A stretch of DNA of 64,000 nucleotides. It comes from Anodontia alba (lineage: Eukaryota > Mollusca > Bivalvia > Lucinida > Lucinidae). How positions within the stretch are numbered: the stretch's first letter is position 1; each line of letters starts with the position of its first letter. The notes below the pieces were generated by a model. It searched no databases and was not told the origin of the DNA. It worked only from the letters and a program-made list of their open reading frames with translations. Positions 1 to 10,929 of this stretch are shown here, in pieces. The DNA lies in NCBI GenBank assembly GCA_964016985.1, contig OZ024825.1:1312501-1376500 (forward strand), given 5' to 3'. Both the position numbers and the translations under genes were made by a program.

Positions 1-690
1 AGGACCTCGGAGCTGCATTGAGTCGCATCAGCCATAGCAATTTGAGAGGTGTGAGCTGGTGCATTACCTTGCAAAGCAGAACACCTCGAGTCAACTTTCC
101 TCTTTTTTTCTATAGTCTCCTGACGCAGCCGCCTTAGTTCTTCTGTATAATATGCATAATTATCGTGCGACCTTCCTCAAAATAACCCACCATGATAAAG
201 CCATGAATATGTCAAAAGATAGAGGCCATCACCTTCCCTGCTGAAAACATTCTCTTAAATTTCTTAGGAGGGGCAAAACAGAGTGCTTCCATTACATACT
301 CTGCCTTTTTGCCTCATGATCAAAGTGACGGCCTCAGGGTTATCTTCATAGAGAGACAGGAGATACTTAAAAATATCAAGCCTGCTCTTCTTCTGATCTT
401 GGTCAACATTTTGGGACACATCTATCTGAGTAATTGGACATCCCTAAGATATCGGCCAAGATAGACTGAACTGCCCCAAGACATATGTCTAGTTGTCTAG
501 CGATATCACGCAGGTTTCTTCATACATGATCAGACTACTCGTATGCACAAGCTCATCGTTTTCGGCTAAAGTAGCTTCTTTAGGGTGCCCAGACCGTTCA
601 TAATCACCCCCCCCCCCCGCCCACAAAACCCCACAACTTCCCACTCTACTTAGTTCTGCATCCCATTTCTTCACCGTGCTCATCTTTTAG
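1..690 (-). pseudogene. mariner-like (IS630/Tc1/mariner) transposase, decayed, runs off the left edge
   Basis: Reading the minus strand from about 690 down to 1 gives, in shifting frames, the ordered landmarks of a mariner transposase. They are a VKKWDAEL stretch (about 681-660), a GHPKEAT linker-like stretch (about 600-580), DQKKSRLDI followed by LYEDNPEAV (about 405-320), GKVMASIF (about 245-220), a GYFEEGRTI stretch (about 195-165), RRLRQETIEKK (about 135-105) and NAPAHTSQIAMA (about 75-35). The last lies where the second catalytic Asp normally precedes NAPAH, but the Asp codon is not readable. Mariner transposases are about 345 residues and cut and paste DNA at TA sites. Here several frameshifts and stops break the frame, so the copy is dead. 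The C-terminal part, with the third acidic residue, lies beyond the window edge. The family call is from recognised motif order; no alignment was run. Confidence 0.82.
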
Positions 691-1028
691 GGTTTTAATG
701 AAGTCTTCATGAATTTTCCTAATCAACACAGGCTCTTCTTACAGAAGTACTTTATGACTGCTCTATCCTAAATTTTATCTATTTTCTCAGTTTAACACAG
801 TCACCCTTTCCATGTTTGCAGCGAATTCCTACTGAAATTAATTCTAAGTATATCGGGCAGAAAACTTCTTGATCGTACCTTGTATGTTAATATGCACATT
901 ATGTTAACATATTCATTATGCATATTCACTCATGTAATGTGTATAATTCTTGGCCATAGATCTAGATAAGCCATCTTTAAACAAAAATATTGGTATTTTC
1001 TTTAAAGACATATGTCAATGGTACTTAT

Positions 1029-1262
1029 CATCACGAAAACATGCCTATATAATTTTGACCCCATTAAACCCCACTTTTATATAGTAAAACTGAGGTTTAC
1101 AGGGGCAACATTATTTTTCTTATTCCTGCTCGAAAACATAGATTGTGAGCTCGTTAGAAGTGCTTCGCCAAAGCGGCTCTAACGAGTACCTATAATCTAT
1201 GTTTTGAGCAGAAGTATAAAAAATATCAGAGTTTTTTTTATCTGAAATCATAGCATTTTAAC
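1029..1262 (-). mobile_element. FB1 foldback element, right-end-first copy with decayed far end
   Basis: It begins CATCACGAAAACATGCCTAT and continues with the TTTTGACCCC and AAACCCCACTTTTA subterminal block, then the central palindrome (about 1135-1205, arms around GCTCGTTAGAAG and its complement). The far end fades after about 1260 and has no CGTAATG terminus. Confidence 0.8.
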
Positions 1263-1439
1263 CATATAATATGGGAAAAGAGGAAGATTTGGTAACTGAG
1301 CACATAAAACATAATTATGCAGAGAAAAGTTTGCAAGAAGAAATATCAATAAAAATCTGCAACGCTGATTTGCAAGTTCAAATTATGAAAAAGTCGCCTA
1401 TCATAAAAGTGCAGATAGCGGCATCCCCCGTTTTCACTG

Positions 1440-1690
1440 GCTATTAACCTATTGTAGTCTTGAGACCCATAAAAGTGTAATTGGCAAACAATGCAGATCC
1501 AGATTAGACACCCCAGCACACGGCGTCTGATCAGGGTCTCCACTGTATGCAAACAGTTCAACCATTTTTTCGCTCAGAATATCTAAATCGCATAGCCTGA
1601 CATACCTAAAATCACACTTAGAATCTTCCATTATATAGTGTGGGGGAGTTCATTCAGTCTACAATGGGTTATAGGGGAACAAAGGATACA
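1440..1690. mobile_element. PAL-B palindromic element (GCAAACAGT family), diverged
   Basis: The core at 1479-1556 is an imperfect palindrome starting GGCAAACAATGCAGATCC and closing with CTCCACTGTATGCAAACAG. A second copy with the same flanks (AATATCTAAATC, CCTAAAAT, TTCCA, TATAGTGT) lies at 38,170-38,405, so the unit is longer than the palindrome. It has no coding capacity. Confidence 0.65.
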
Positions 1691-1711
1691 CATTACATAT
1701 ACTTATTAATG

Positions 1712-1990
1712 CATTACGAAAACACGCCTATTCAAATGTATTGAAAATTTTACCACCAAAAAATTGAAAATTTTCAGATAAAAAACTCTGATATTTTTCA
1801 AATTTCTGCTCAAAACATAGATTGTGGGTACTCGTTAGAACCGCCTCGCCGAGGCGGTTCTAACGAGTACCCACAATCTATGTTTTGAGCAGAAATAAGA
1901 AAAATAATGTATACCCCTGTAAACCCCAGTTTTATAATATAAAAGTGGGGTTTAAGGGGGTCAAAATTATATAGGCATGTTTTCCTGATG
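1712..1990 (+). mobile_element. FB1 foldback element, complete; reference copy
   Basis: FB1 anatomy, read in this copy. The left end is CATTACGAAAACACGCCTAT with an AT-rich subterminal block containing CCACCAAAAA. Then comes a 90-100 bp palindrome whose arms run TTTCTGCTCAAAACATAG, GATTGTGGGTACTCG, TTAGAACCGCCTCG and back. Last is a right block holding a second hairpin (CCCCAGTTTTA / TAAAAGTGGGG) and the terminus ATAGGCATGTTTTCCTGATG. The two ends share about 20 bp of inverted repeat but their inner sequences differ, so each copy has an orientation; this one is called plus. It has no ORF and no obvious target duplication. Size and structure fit a non-autonomous foldback or MITE-type element; the parent transposase is unknown. 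Confidence 0.9.
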
Positions 1991-2856
1991 GTAATGTAGG
2001 CGCTGAAATCGGCGTGAGGTACTCGTACGTAGGAAACAATGCAGTCAAGTATCACATAGTATATACCCTGCGGGCACGTGACGTCAATACATAATAAATG
2101 TTGTATCGACGTTGTAGCGACGTTGTATAAATGTCATAAGCCCACTCGGTATTAACAACTTTGGTACAGTTTATTTTGATGGTAAATGTTAGATGGAAAA
2201 GCGTTCATCAGAGGCGGGCCAGACGAATTGACCAAGCGGCGTTATTTGCCACTTTTTTATTTGTTCGCTTAAGTTTTCCTCGCTAAATCTTATTGGATAA
2301 GGAGACGTGCATTGCTATGTAGTTTAAACTGGTTTGTGAGGGATGCGTGTTTTGATATGTAATATAATAGAATGAAACGAAGTCCTTTTTTGAAGATGGA
2401 ATGTAATTCTTAGGAACCGTTAATACGATTGATAGAAAATCACGTACAAGACAGCTCGTTATCGATTCGACCTACAACCAATGAATCAAAATACTTTCGT
2501 AAAATGAATGTAATGTGATTTCTTAGGTTTATCAATCGATATGTGTAGCTTTTAGACATCCTAGTCTGTTACGGGACTAGACAAATGACGAAATTTGTCA
2601 GATGTGAAGTTCTGTGTGTATCCATGCAATAAATGTAACACATGGTGTTATTACAAAACACATGGTGTAATTACAAAACCCATAAAACACATGGTGTAAT
2701 TATAATAGGGTTTCAACTAATTAGTTAGGTGTTCCATACTTATGATGTTAGAGTACTAGATACGCTCGGATGCCTTTTTATACAAGGGAGATAATTTTGT
2801 GCCTTTCCAAGAGGACTTGATACATCACCTCAGTTTCGCCATTTTTTACAAGGGAG
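1991..2856. other. AT-rich spacer without recognised gene
   Basis: No supported ORF or RNA. The only structure seen is a short tandem motif around ACACATGGTGT, listed separately. Confidence 0.5.
2634..2702. repeat. short tandem repeat, about 24 bp x 3
   Basis: ACACATGGTGTNATTA occurs three times in 69 bp, separated by AT-rich linkers. The motif itself contains the small palindrome ACACATGGTGT. Confidence 0.7.
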
Positions 2857-3132
2857 ACATGAAAACATGCCTATTCAAATATATAGAAAATTTCTCTTCC
2901 AAAAAATGAAAATGTTCGTATAAAAAATTCTGATATTTTTCATATTTCTGCTAAAAACATAGATTGTGGGTACTCGTTAGAACCGCCTCGACGAGGCGGT
3001 TCTAACGAGTACCACAATCTGTGTTTTGAGCAAAAATATGAAAAAATAATGTTTACCCCTATAAACCCCAGTTTTACTATATAAAAATGGGGTTTAACGG
3101 GGTCAAAATTATATAGGCATGTTTTCGTGATG
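2857..3132 (+). mobile_element. FB1 foldback element, complete
   Basis: The left terminus is slightly decayed (CATGAAAACATGCCTATTC). The central palindrome at about 2950-3025 is nearly perfect, with a CTCGACGAG centre. The right terminus is CATGTTTTCGTGATG. Confidence 0.9.
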
Positions 3133-3149
3133 GACTTCCTATTTACTAA

Positions 3150-3423
3150 TCTGGACACCAAGCCCCGTAAAGGGGTCTACTCTAGAAGGAAAAATTTGCT
3201 CCCAAGGAGAGCATTTTTTTTTTTTATCTTTTGGCGTAGACCCCTTTTCAAAAGGGAGGCAAAAACAATTTGACAATAGATAATTTTTGTGACGTCTAGT
3301 TTGCTTTCCTGGACATCCAGCCCCATGTGTAAAGGGGCCTGGTCTAAAAGGTAAGCATTTGCTCCCTGTGGGAGCAATATTTTTACCTTTTAGAGTAGAC
3401 CCCTTTTCAAAAGGGAGGCAAAA
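3150..3423. repeat. two adjacent TTTGCTCC hairpin elements
   Basis: Units at about 3150-3258 and 3311-3423 share the plan GGGGTCTACTCTAAAAGG, TTTGCTCC, inverted GGGAGCAAA, AGTAGACCCCTTTTC, AAAGGGAGGCAAA. The second unit has the cleaner hairpin (about 3336-3400). The same family recurs at 16.5, 20.0, 34.3, 34.8, 38.0 and 49.7 kb. Confidence 0.75.
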
Positions 3424-3440
3424 CTATTTGACATTTTTCT

Positions 3441-4038
3441 CTCCTGTGAAAGTGTATCAGATATCCTTAACTGTGGATTTGGTTATTTGGCAAGCATATG
3501 ACGAGACAGTACATATTAAAATGCTGCTTTTTTTGCACTTAACCTTGTTCTGGGATAATTGTATACGAAACAGCAGGTATACTCTTAGATAATATGTGAA
3601 GCGCACGGAAACAAATATACATACCACGACGAATGTGTGACTAGCTGCTCGCTTTGAGGGGAAGTAACGGCGCGAAGGACATCGAAATATGAAGAAATTG
3701 CCATAGACAAACCGTAATGGTTACGTATCGCGTTGGGATGCAAGCTTAGCCCTCTATGCATCAAAGCAAGTGCTTTCTACAACATGCAGGCTCTGCAAAA
3801 TGTGTATAGCTAGTTATGGAGAATCACTGACATACATAATAGATCATGATTCAGAAACGTAAACAGTGTGATGTCATGAGACGGATAATGGCTTCAGGTG
3901 AAATATCTGATAAATCTCTGCGGATTCAAGATTCACAATAGTGCGTTTGACTCTTAACATAGCGTATGCTATATGAGAGCTGCAATATTTATAATTTTAA
4001 TGTTGACTTGAGTGACCTGATTTAAGCATTAGTCGACT
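3441..4038. other. spacer, nothing recognised
   Basis: AT-rich, with short frames only and no known repeat landmark. Confidence 0.5.
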
Positions 4039-4155
4039 CATCACGAAAACATGCTTATATAATTTTGACCCCCTTAATCCCCACTTTTATACAGTAAAAC
4101 TGGGGTTTACAGGGATATATATTAATTTTCATATTTCTGTTCAAAACATAGATTG
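4039..4155 (-). mobile_element. FB1 fragment, right end only
   Basis: It has CATCACGAAAACATGC, the TTTTGACCCCC block and the CCCCACTTTTA hairpin, then stops at the start of the central palindrome (AACATAGATTG) and joins unrelated sequence. This is a break inside the palindrome. Confidence 0.8.
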
Positions 4156-4760
4156 ATTTTGTGACTTAGAAAGAGTGACTGTTTTAATTCTCTGAGTACA
4201 TCAGTAAACATTCATCAAACACAAATATGTAATAATTTAATTGTAAAATGAGAAGGGCCTGAAGCGCACGCTAATTTTGGACCGTCAGTGTACTCATGTG
4301 GAACGAAGAAACCACTTTCTGATAGCAAGTTCTGTTTCTTTGTTTAACAATGTATGGAAGTAAGCTAATATTCAGACAAAGGAGAGGAAACATTAAGAGA
4401 CATGTAACAAAATAAGCAATGATGTAAAGATGCTTGGTAACAAAACCTGTGGTTTCTGTCGCGGTACAGGAAAAGCAAGACGTGTTTAACAATTGCCTCA
4501 ACACCTTATAGAGTAATTGATCTGATGTTGAGCTCTTTATAATGCATGCTATATTGTGTTGTTGGGAGATTATGTGAAATGATATGACAGTTACACATGC
4601 AAGTGTGTTTGCGAATCCATTCACATGGTTCGTCGGATGAAATTTTGCCGACGAGGCTCTTCGTCGTCAATGTCGTCTCTAGCCAGCAGTAGGTAAGTGG
4701 TACTAGTATTATTTTCTTCTTACAAAATTTAATCCAAATACACATTATTTTACACATATG
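4156..4760. other. spacer; a 117-codon minus frame not supported as a gene
   Basis: The minus-strand open frame at 4271-4624 is rich in Leu, Ile, Thr and Cys, has no recognised domain or exon-junction pattern, and resembles a chance frame in AT-rich DNA. A second overlapping frame on the same strand is equally plausible, which argues against coding. Confidence 0.5.
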
Positions 4761-4985
4761 AGCTAGAGCAGAGTATTTCTTAGAAGACTGCGTGTGCGCC
4801 CAGCGAAGACTCTGATCAGCCTGCGCTTACGCGCAGGCTGATCAGAGTCTTCGCTGTCCGTCTGAAGAAGCTTTGGACCATTGGCAACCCAAAGAGTGCC
4901 CCGGAAAGATTCTAATCAGACTGCGCAGACTGATTTGTGTCTTCGCTGGGCGTACATGTAGTCTTGTAGGAAAACGAAGTGGCAT
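4761..4985. mobile_element. PAL-A palindromic element (CAGCGAAGACTC family)
   Basis: 4801-4856 is a perfect hairpin with 26-bp arms beginning CAGCGAAGACTCTGATCAGC and a 4-base loop (TTAC). A second, weaker pair of the same motif follows at about 4908-4948 (TCTAATCAGACTGCGCAG, CTTCGCTGGGCG), and the unit closes with GTCTTGTAGGA. It is typical of a non-autonomous element with two palindromic modules. Confidence 0.75.
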
Positions 4986-5053
4986 ATGCATATGCCAGCT
5001 TGTATAGCTCGCTAAATATCCCATGAGTATATCATTTGTACTCCATTGTCTTT

Positions 5054-6213
5054 TTAGCTCACCTGAGCACGAAGTGCTCATGGTGAGCTATTGTGGTCAG
5101 TCAATGTCCGTCGTCCGTCGTGCGTCGTCCGTCGTCCGTCGTCCGTCGTGCGGCGTCAACAATTGCTTTAAAAGCCTACTCCTCCTACACCCCTGGGCCA
5201 ATTGACTTGATACTTGGTAGGAAGCATCGGGGTGACTTGTAAATCAAAAATAGCTAAAATCGTTCCGATCGGAAATCCAAGATGGCCGCCATGGCCACCA
5301 TCTTGAAAATCTATTTTTCGCTTCTTCTCCTGAACCGAAAGGCCAATTGACTCCAAACTTGCTAGGAACCATCAGGGTGACTTGTAGATCAAAAATAGCT
5401 AAAATCGTGCCGATCGGAAATCCAAGATGGCCGCCATGGCCGCCATCTTGAAAATCTATTTTTCGCTTCTTCTCCTGAACCGAAAGGCCAATTGACTCCA
5501 AACTTGCTAGGAAGCATCAGGGTGACTTGTAGATCAAAAATAGCTAAAATCTTGCCGATCGGAAATCCAAGATGGCCGCCATGGCGGCCATCTTGAATAT
5601 CTATTTTTTGCTTCTTCTCCTGAACCGAAAGGCCAATTGACTCCAAACTTGCTCGGAAGCATCAGGATGACTTGTAGATCATAAATAGCTCAAATCGTGC
5701 CGATCGGAAATCCAAGATGGCCGCCATGGCCGCCATCTTGAAAATCTATTTTTCGCTTCTTCTCCTGAACCGAAAGGCCAGTTGACTCCAAACTTGGTAG
5801 GAAGCATCGGGGTGACTTGTAGATCAAAAATAGCTAAAATTGTGCCAATCGGATATCCAAGATGGCTGCCATGGCAGCCATCTTGAAAATCTATTTTTCG
5901 CCTCTTCTCCTGAACTGAAAGGCCAGTTGACTCGAAACTTGGTAGGAAGCATTGGGGTGACTTGTAGATCAGAAATAGCTAAAATCGTGCCGATCGTAAA
6001 TCCAAGCTGGCTGCCATTTAGAGTTTGTTCAAATGATCACCCTCAATTGACTGGCATGCCATATATCTTCTTCTTCAAAATAAAGAACTGCTTAAATGAT
6101 GATCTTTTCATTAGTTGCGATGACAGGATTGGAAAAATGTTGCATAACATCTGCATATCTGCAGTGGCTATGTCACTCAGGTGAGCGACCTGTGGCCCGT
6201 GGGCCTCTTGTTT
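5054..6213. mobile_element. AGCTCACCTGAG composite element carrying 145-bp tandem repeats
   Basis: It starts TTTAGCTCACCTGAGCACG, which forms a small palindrome (GAGCACGAAGTGCTC), followed by a GTCCGTC-rich array (5107-5155). It ends CACTCAGGTGAGCGACC then TGTGGCCCGTGGGCCTCTTG. The ends CTCACCTGAG and CTCAGGTGAG are inverted. I recognise this arrangement as a widespread bivalve repeat type. The reading frames inside it are repeat translations. Confidence 0.75.
5198..6010. repeat. 145-bp tandem repeat, about 5.6 units
   Basis: The phrase CCA(A/G)TTGACTC recurs at 5198, 5343, 5488, 5633, 5778 and 5923, an exact 145-bp spacing. Each unit holds a palindrome centred on CCATGG (CAAGATGGCCGCC / GGCGGCCATCTTG) and the phrase CTTCTTCTCCTGAACCGAAA. 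Confidence 0.9.
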
Positions 6214-6224
6214 TAATAATACCT

Positions 6225-6422
6225 ACTTACCCTAAATTACTGGACACCTAAACTCTTTTCTTTACATAGATTAGAGCCAGTCTGACTATATTTTGATTTA
6301 TATGAAACTGCTTGATCAGTGGCAATCATTGTAGACACTTATCAGATGCCTCGTTAAGCAGTGTCCAGTCTGGGTCTGTTTTGTTGGGCCAGACCTATTT
6401 GTCTAGATAATTAGGGTAAATA
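6225..6422. mobile_element. small TIR element, about 200 bp
   Basis: ACTTACCCTAAATTACTGGA at the left is answered by TCTAGATAATTAGGGTAAAT at the right, giving an imperfect terminal inverted repeat of about 20 bp. The inside is non-coding. Confidence 0.6.
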
Positions 6423-6497
6423 CGCCATATGCTTGCGTTTTAATGTATTTAACGTGACATTTGGATGCAGATCTTATTCAGCACGAATACTAGATCC

Positions 6498-6772
6498 CAT
6501 TACGAAAACACGCTTATTCAAATATATTGAAAATTTTACCACCAAAAAATGAAAATTTTCAGATAAACATTCTAATATTCTTTATATTTTGCTCAAAACA
6601 TAGATTGTGGGTACTCGTTAGAACCGACACGGCGAGGCGGTTCTAACGAGTACCACAATTTATGTTTTGAGCAGAAATATGAAAAATAATGTATAAACCT
6701 GTAAACCCCAGTCTTACCATATAAAAGTGGAGTTTAAGGGGGTCAAAATTATATAGGCATGTTTTCGTGATG
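6498..6772 (+). mobile_element. FB1 foldback element, complete
   Basis: The ends are CATTACGAAAACACGCTTAT and GCATGTTTTCGTGATG. One palindrome arm carries GAACCGACACG where GAACCGCCTCG is usual, so the centre is mismatched. Confidence 0.9.
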
Positions 6773-6841
6773 CAATGTCATTACCAACATTATTCATCGA
6801 GCCCGGACCATAAACAGTACCCACGTCTCAATCTTCACTTC

Positions 6842-7225
6842 TTAATACGGAAACACTTCAGTGACTCGAACACCTATGGCTCGTTTACCTTGAATGATGA
6901 CCTCGTTTTTTGAGTCCCCAGGAAATTCTTCCGAATAGCCCAAGAAAGCGAATATTTGGGGGATACTTAAGGGAAGTTCTCTTGTATTGTCATAAACATG
7001 GATGTTATGTTTATTCATTAAAATCATCTCATTGAGGTCATTCTAATAAGTGCATTTAACCTACCATTATGTTATAGAAGATCGAAAAGACATCGCAAAA
7101 TTATCCCCATTGACCTCCTGACCATTGGCGCTATGATTTATCCCCAGTTGCTCGACCAATCCATGTCTAGAACAAATTTCCATGGTCCCAAAGGTGCTCG
7201 AGCCTTTGAAATTCGACTATACATT
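6842..7225. mobile_element. CACTTCAGTGACTCGAAC element, about 380 bp
   Basis: It starts AAACACTTCAGTGACTCGAA and holds AGAAGATCGAAAAGACATCG, then GCTATGATTTATCCCCAGTT, then CTCGACCAATCC, ending near TTTGAAATTCGACTATA. A second copy with the same order of phrases is at 23,045-23,310. The left phrase and the inner CAGTTGCTCGAC phrase are direct relatives, as in internally duplicated MITEs. Confidence 0.6.
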
Positions 7226-8146
7226 TTAACTCACAGTTTATTACTTCATAGGTTTCCTTCTTCCCCATCTTCGTTTGTTATTGTCACCATGGTTACTGTG
7301 TATGAACGAAGGACGGACAAATTGCAGTTTACTACAGTTTCTAAGTACGTTATGTAAATATTATCTTTTTTTATCAAACAGAGCTCCAGGCAAACCTAGG
7401 TTATGCAAGCACGTTAGGGAAAGCCAAACTTGTTGCTTAAGATAGTTTCCAACTTAATACTTGTACAATGAATGTTATATTTGATGAACCTTTTAGCTTT
7501 TTATTCTAAGAGATCAGAAAATATGGTCTCTTAATGGACGTTTCTGCTTAATACAGGTGACCTTTATAACAAAATACACAGTATTTGCGGAGGAAATTGA
7601 CATTTCATTTCTTCAGCATTGACCCGAAAGTGCATGGTTAGTGCCGGTGTTATAAAAAATTGCCAGAAAGTGCGGGGATTATAGCGCCTGTTCGAAATCA
7701 CAAAGGCCGGGATCAGAGAGAAAGGATTCTGTTATTTGTTTGTAACAGTTCTGCAGGGGCTTCTACCCGTGTTCTGCTGGACCATAGACCGTTGTTACCG
7801 TTATTCTCCAGTGGAGGATTCGTGTTAAAGCAATGCACCAGGAGACAGTATTTGCTATCTTCATAAATATTTAATTCAAACATTTACTTAATTTAATAAA
7901 CTCCTGAGACACATTCACTTTTGTCTCGTCCCGTCCATTGGGAATAGGCGGCAATGGGTTTAATGGATAGTTTACGCTCTGTTACTAATTGAACAGACTG
8001 ATTAACTTGTTTATTAATTGGTCCTAACATTTCCTACATACAGGTTGTCCAGTAAAATACTCTCATTATGTAATATTTTATCCCGTTTTAGCAGGCAAGT
8101 CATTTTCAAAACCCACACAAACACAGAATTACTCTTGACACAATAT
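7226..8146. other. spacer, nothing recognised
   Basis: Short frames only (longest about 89 codons). No domain, splice-flanked exon or repeat could be supported. Confidence 0.5.
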
Positions 8147-8350
8147 GGGCAGCGCCATTTGAAAACGTCTTTTGGCTTTTGCGGACAGCGAAGCCCAGAT
8201 CAGCCTGTGCATCCGCACAATCTGATTCGGGCCTTCAGTGTCAGTAAAGGAATCATTGGATACTATAGAATGATTCAACCCGGATGAGCACTTGCACATG
8301 CGCAGGATGTTGAGAATTCGCACATTTTGCTCATGCTCGAAAACACTTTT
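8147..8350. mobile_element. PAL-A related element, second subfamily
   Basis: It holds GCGGACAGCGAAGCCCAGAT, CAGCCTGTGCATCCGCACAA, ATAGAATGATTCAACCCGGA and a TTCGCACATTTTGC phrase. The same order is found at 28,995-29,240, so this is one element type rather than a chance palindrome. Confidence 0.6.
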
Positions 8351-8371
8351 AGTAAGTAAGTAAGTAAGTAA
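8351..8371. repeat. (AGTA)n microsatellite
   Basis: Five uninterrupted AGTA units directly after the PAL-A related element. Confidence 0.95.
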
Positions 8372-8827
8372 ATGCTTTATTTAGAGAGGGTAACCCAATT
8401 GGCTAAAAATGCAATCTTATTTGAGCTAAAAGCTAATTTTCGCTTTCCAGTTTTGTTTGGCACGACCCATATACGTACGACAATGTATGCTTCTTCAAGT
8501 AACCTTTAAAAGCAAAAGCAAAAGAATGTACCTTATTACTTCTAAATAACAGGATACATTTGCTTGAGCAAACCGTAAAGACCCATATTCGATGAAATTG
8601 CTTCTACATGAACTTTTTCATTAGGGTATACACTGTTTCCGATTCCGTCACAAGAATTTATCCACCTCACCATTTTGTAAAGTGGGCTTGTTCAAAGTTC
8701 AGGATAAAATCAAAATCTAGCAAAAGGCACCAATGAACGCAGAGAACACATTAAAAACGAACACAGCCGACGATTTAATTTTATGGAGTATGTTCATGAA
8801 AAATAATAAACAGAATTTAAAGAGGAT

Positions 8828-9117
8828 CATTACGAAAACATGCTTATATAAATTTGACCCCCTTAAACCCCACTTTTATACTGTAAAACTCGGGTTTACA
8901 GGGGTATACATTATTTTTCTTATTTCTGCTACAATTCATAGATTGTGGGTATTCGTTAGAACCGCCTCATCGAGGCGGTTCTAACGAGTACCACAATCTA
9001 TGTTTTGAGCAGAAATATGAAAAATATCAGAATTTTTTGTCCCAAAATTTTCTTTTTTTTTTTTTTTTTTTTTGTGGTATAACTTCAGTATATTTGAATA
9101 GGTATATTTTCATAATG
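8828..9117 (-). mobile_element. FB1 foldback element, complete, with T-tract
   Basis: Right end first (CATTACGAAAACATGCTTAT, TTTGACCCCC). A run of over 20 T replaces the usual TTCATTTTTTGG in the left-end block at about 9051-9073. The far terminus is weakened to TATATTTTCATAATG. Confidence 0.85.
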
Positions 9118-9633
9118 GACACTTAAGAACAATGAACGCATAAGTGAACAATGAAGTGCCTGCGTTTTCCTTGGCACGCCTAGCTAGTTTCGGCTGAATA
9201 ATCATCCAACACAATTTCCCAAACACATTTATTGTATACCCTCCTTATATGCCAGGGTCGGGCAACGCCACAATGATGTTTTGTCTCCGAACGCTGGGGC
9301 TCAGGGCAGTGGACAAAAGCAGCGCTTTCTCGGCACTGATTTCTGTCTGTTACCCTGTCTTCTCATACATCGTTGGACGGATTTGACCAGATGTGCTGTA
9401 TTCATTTGTACATGTTAATATCATGCGACATCGTATGGAGTTTAGTACGTAACCTTGTCCTCTAAGCCATCGTATGGCCTAAGCCAAGAGCCAAACGGCC
9501 GAAAAGTGAGGATTTTGCTTTACTGTGCCATCGATTTGCGCGATTTTAAACCAATTCTAGTAGACTTCCCTACCACTGCTCTTTGGAGCGGACTATTCCA
9601 AAATAGCAGGGTGTCTGGTTAGGTTTTATAATC
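9118..9633. other. spacer, nothing recognised
   Basis: Higher GC than its surroundings at 9240-9400, but no supported frame. Confidence 0.5.
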
Positions 9634-9770
9634 CGCGAGGCGATTCTAATGAGTACCCACAATTTATGTTTTGAGCAGAAATGTGAAAAATATCAGAGTT
9701 TTTATCTGAAAACTTTCAGGTTTTGGTGGTGTAATTTTCAATATATTTGAATAGGCGTGTTTTCGTATTG
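9634..9770 (-). mobile_element. FB1 fragment, left-end half
   Basis: It begins inside the palindrome (GCGAGGCGATTCTAA), keeps GAGTACCCACAATTTATG and the CTGAAAACTTTCAG block, and ends GGCGTGTTTTCGTATTG. The right-end half is missing. Confidence 0.85.
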
Positions 9771-9894
9771 GCACAGAAAGAGTCTGTACAATTACTTCAT
9801 TCTGAATTCATTTTAAAACTATATTGCGCAGTCGATGGAACGCCATCGCAAAATCCCCATGCTCGGTGCTAATGTTGCTAATAGCGTGACGGAG

Positions 9895-10320
9895 GGAACA
9901 ATAATGTTGCTCTTGCACACCCTTACCATATGGGGAAGTCAGGTAGCAAGTTTGGTTAAATTCCGCCCAGCGGTATAGGTGATAGCGTGACAAACAGATG
10001 GACGTCGGACGGACAGACGGGCGGAAAGACGGACGGAAAAATAATGTTGCTATCGCACACCCTTACCATATGGGGAAGTCACGTAGCAAGTTTGGTTAAA
10101 TTCCGCCCAGCGGTGTAGGAGGTAGCATGACAGACAGATGGCCGTTGGATGGATAGACGGACGGAAAACATAATGCTGCTCTCGCCACCCTTACCACGCG
10201 GGGAAGTCATGCAGCAAGTCTGGTTAAATTTCACCCAGTGGTTTAAGAGGAGACAGCGTGACAGACGGACAAACGGAGGCGTTCACAATATCCCCATCGC
10301 TAAAGCATGGGGATAAAAAA
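9895..10320. repeat. tandem repeat, three units of about 130-140 bp with GACGGACGG tails
   Basis: ATAATG(T/C)TGCT recurs at about 9901, 10042 and 10170. Each is followed by CACCCTTACCA, GGGGAAGTCA and GTTAAATT(C/T)C, then a stretch of GACAGA/GACGGA words. Unit lengths are slightly unequal. Confidence 0.75.
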
Positions 10321-10599
10321 TGAAATTTCAGAGAAAAATAAAACATTTTTGTTTTGTGAAAAAACAACAACAAATTATTACAAATGTTTTGATGATTTAG
10401 CTACAGCCTGCTAAAGACTAAAATGTTTATGAGCCAGAAAACGTAATGTAGCATAACAAAAACACCTATTGACAATCCATTTGATGATTTCGCCTTTGCA
10501 ATATACCACTCATGGCGTAAAATCCTAAATACGTGGGCTCATGATTAGGCAGCAGATGGCACTTCTGCTGACGTTTTTTAATCATAAAGTAATGACCAT

Positions 10600-10720
10600 T
10601 TTCTTCTTTCATCTCCAAAAAAGAAACATATGTTGTAGCTATTTATTAGAAGTGCTTTATGGAGACGTTTCTGATGAGTACCAACAACATTTCTTTTCTT
10701 TTTAATGTACAAAAACTAAA
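10600..10720. repeat. degenerate FB1-like palindrome
   Basis: ACATATGTTGTAGCTATTTA...TTAGAAGTGCTTTATGG and the answering GACGTTTCTGATGAGTACCA form a weak foldback resembling the 50.1-kb palindrome. No termini were found. Confidence 0.4.
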
Positions 10721-10929
10721 TATATTTACCTGATATAATGCTTTACAATCCCTTCTGATCGTCATCTCACGAATATGCACGTCGTTCAATTCGTAAAAGT
10801 GTCGATAAACAGTGTGAATTGTACATACCGTGGGCAGTCATCTTGTACATAATAAATGGCAACATATTCTAAAATTTCAAAACATGTTGTGATAATTAGG
10901 TACCAGATGGCTCTTCTGCCATTATATTT

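Noticed and set aside
4271..4757. 117- and 83-codon minus frames
   Set aside because: They overlap each other in different frames, with no domain or conserved composition.
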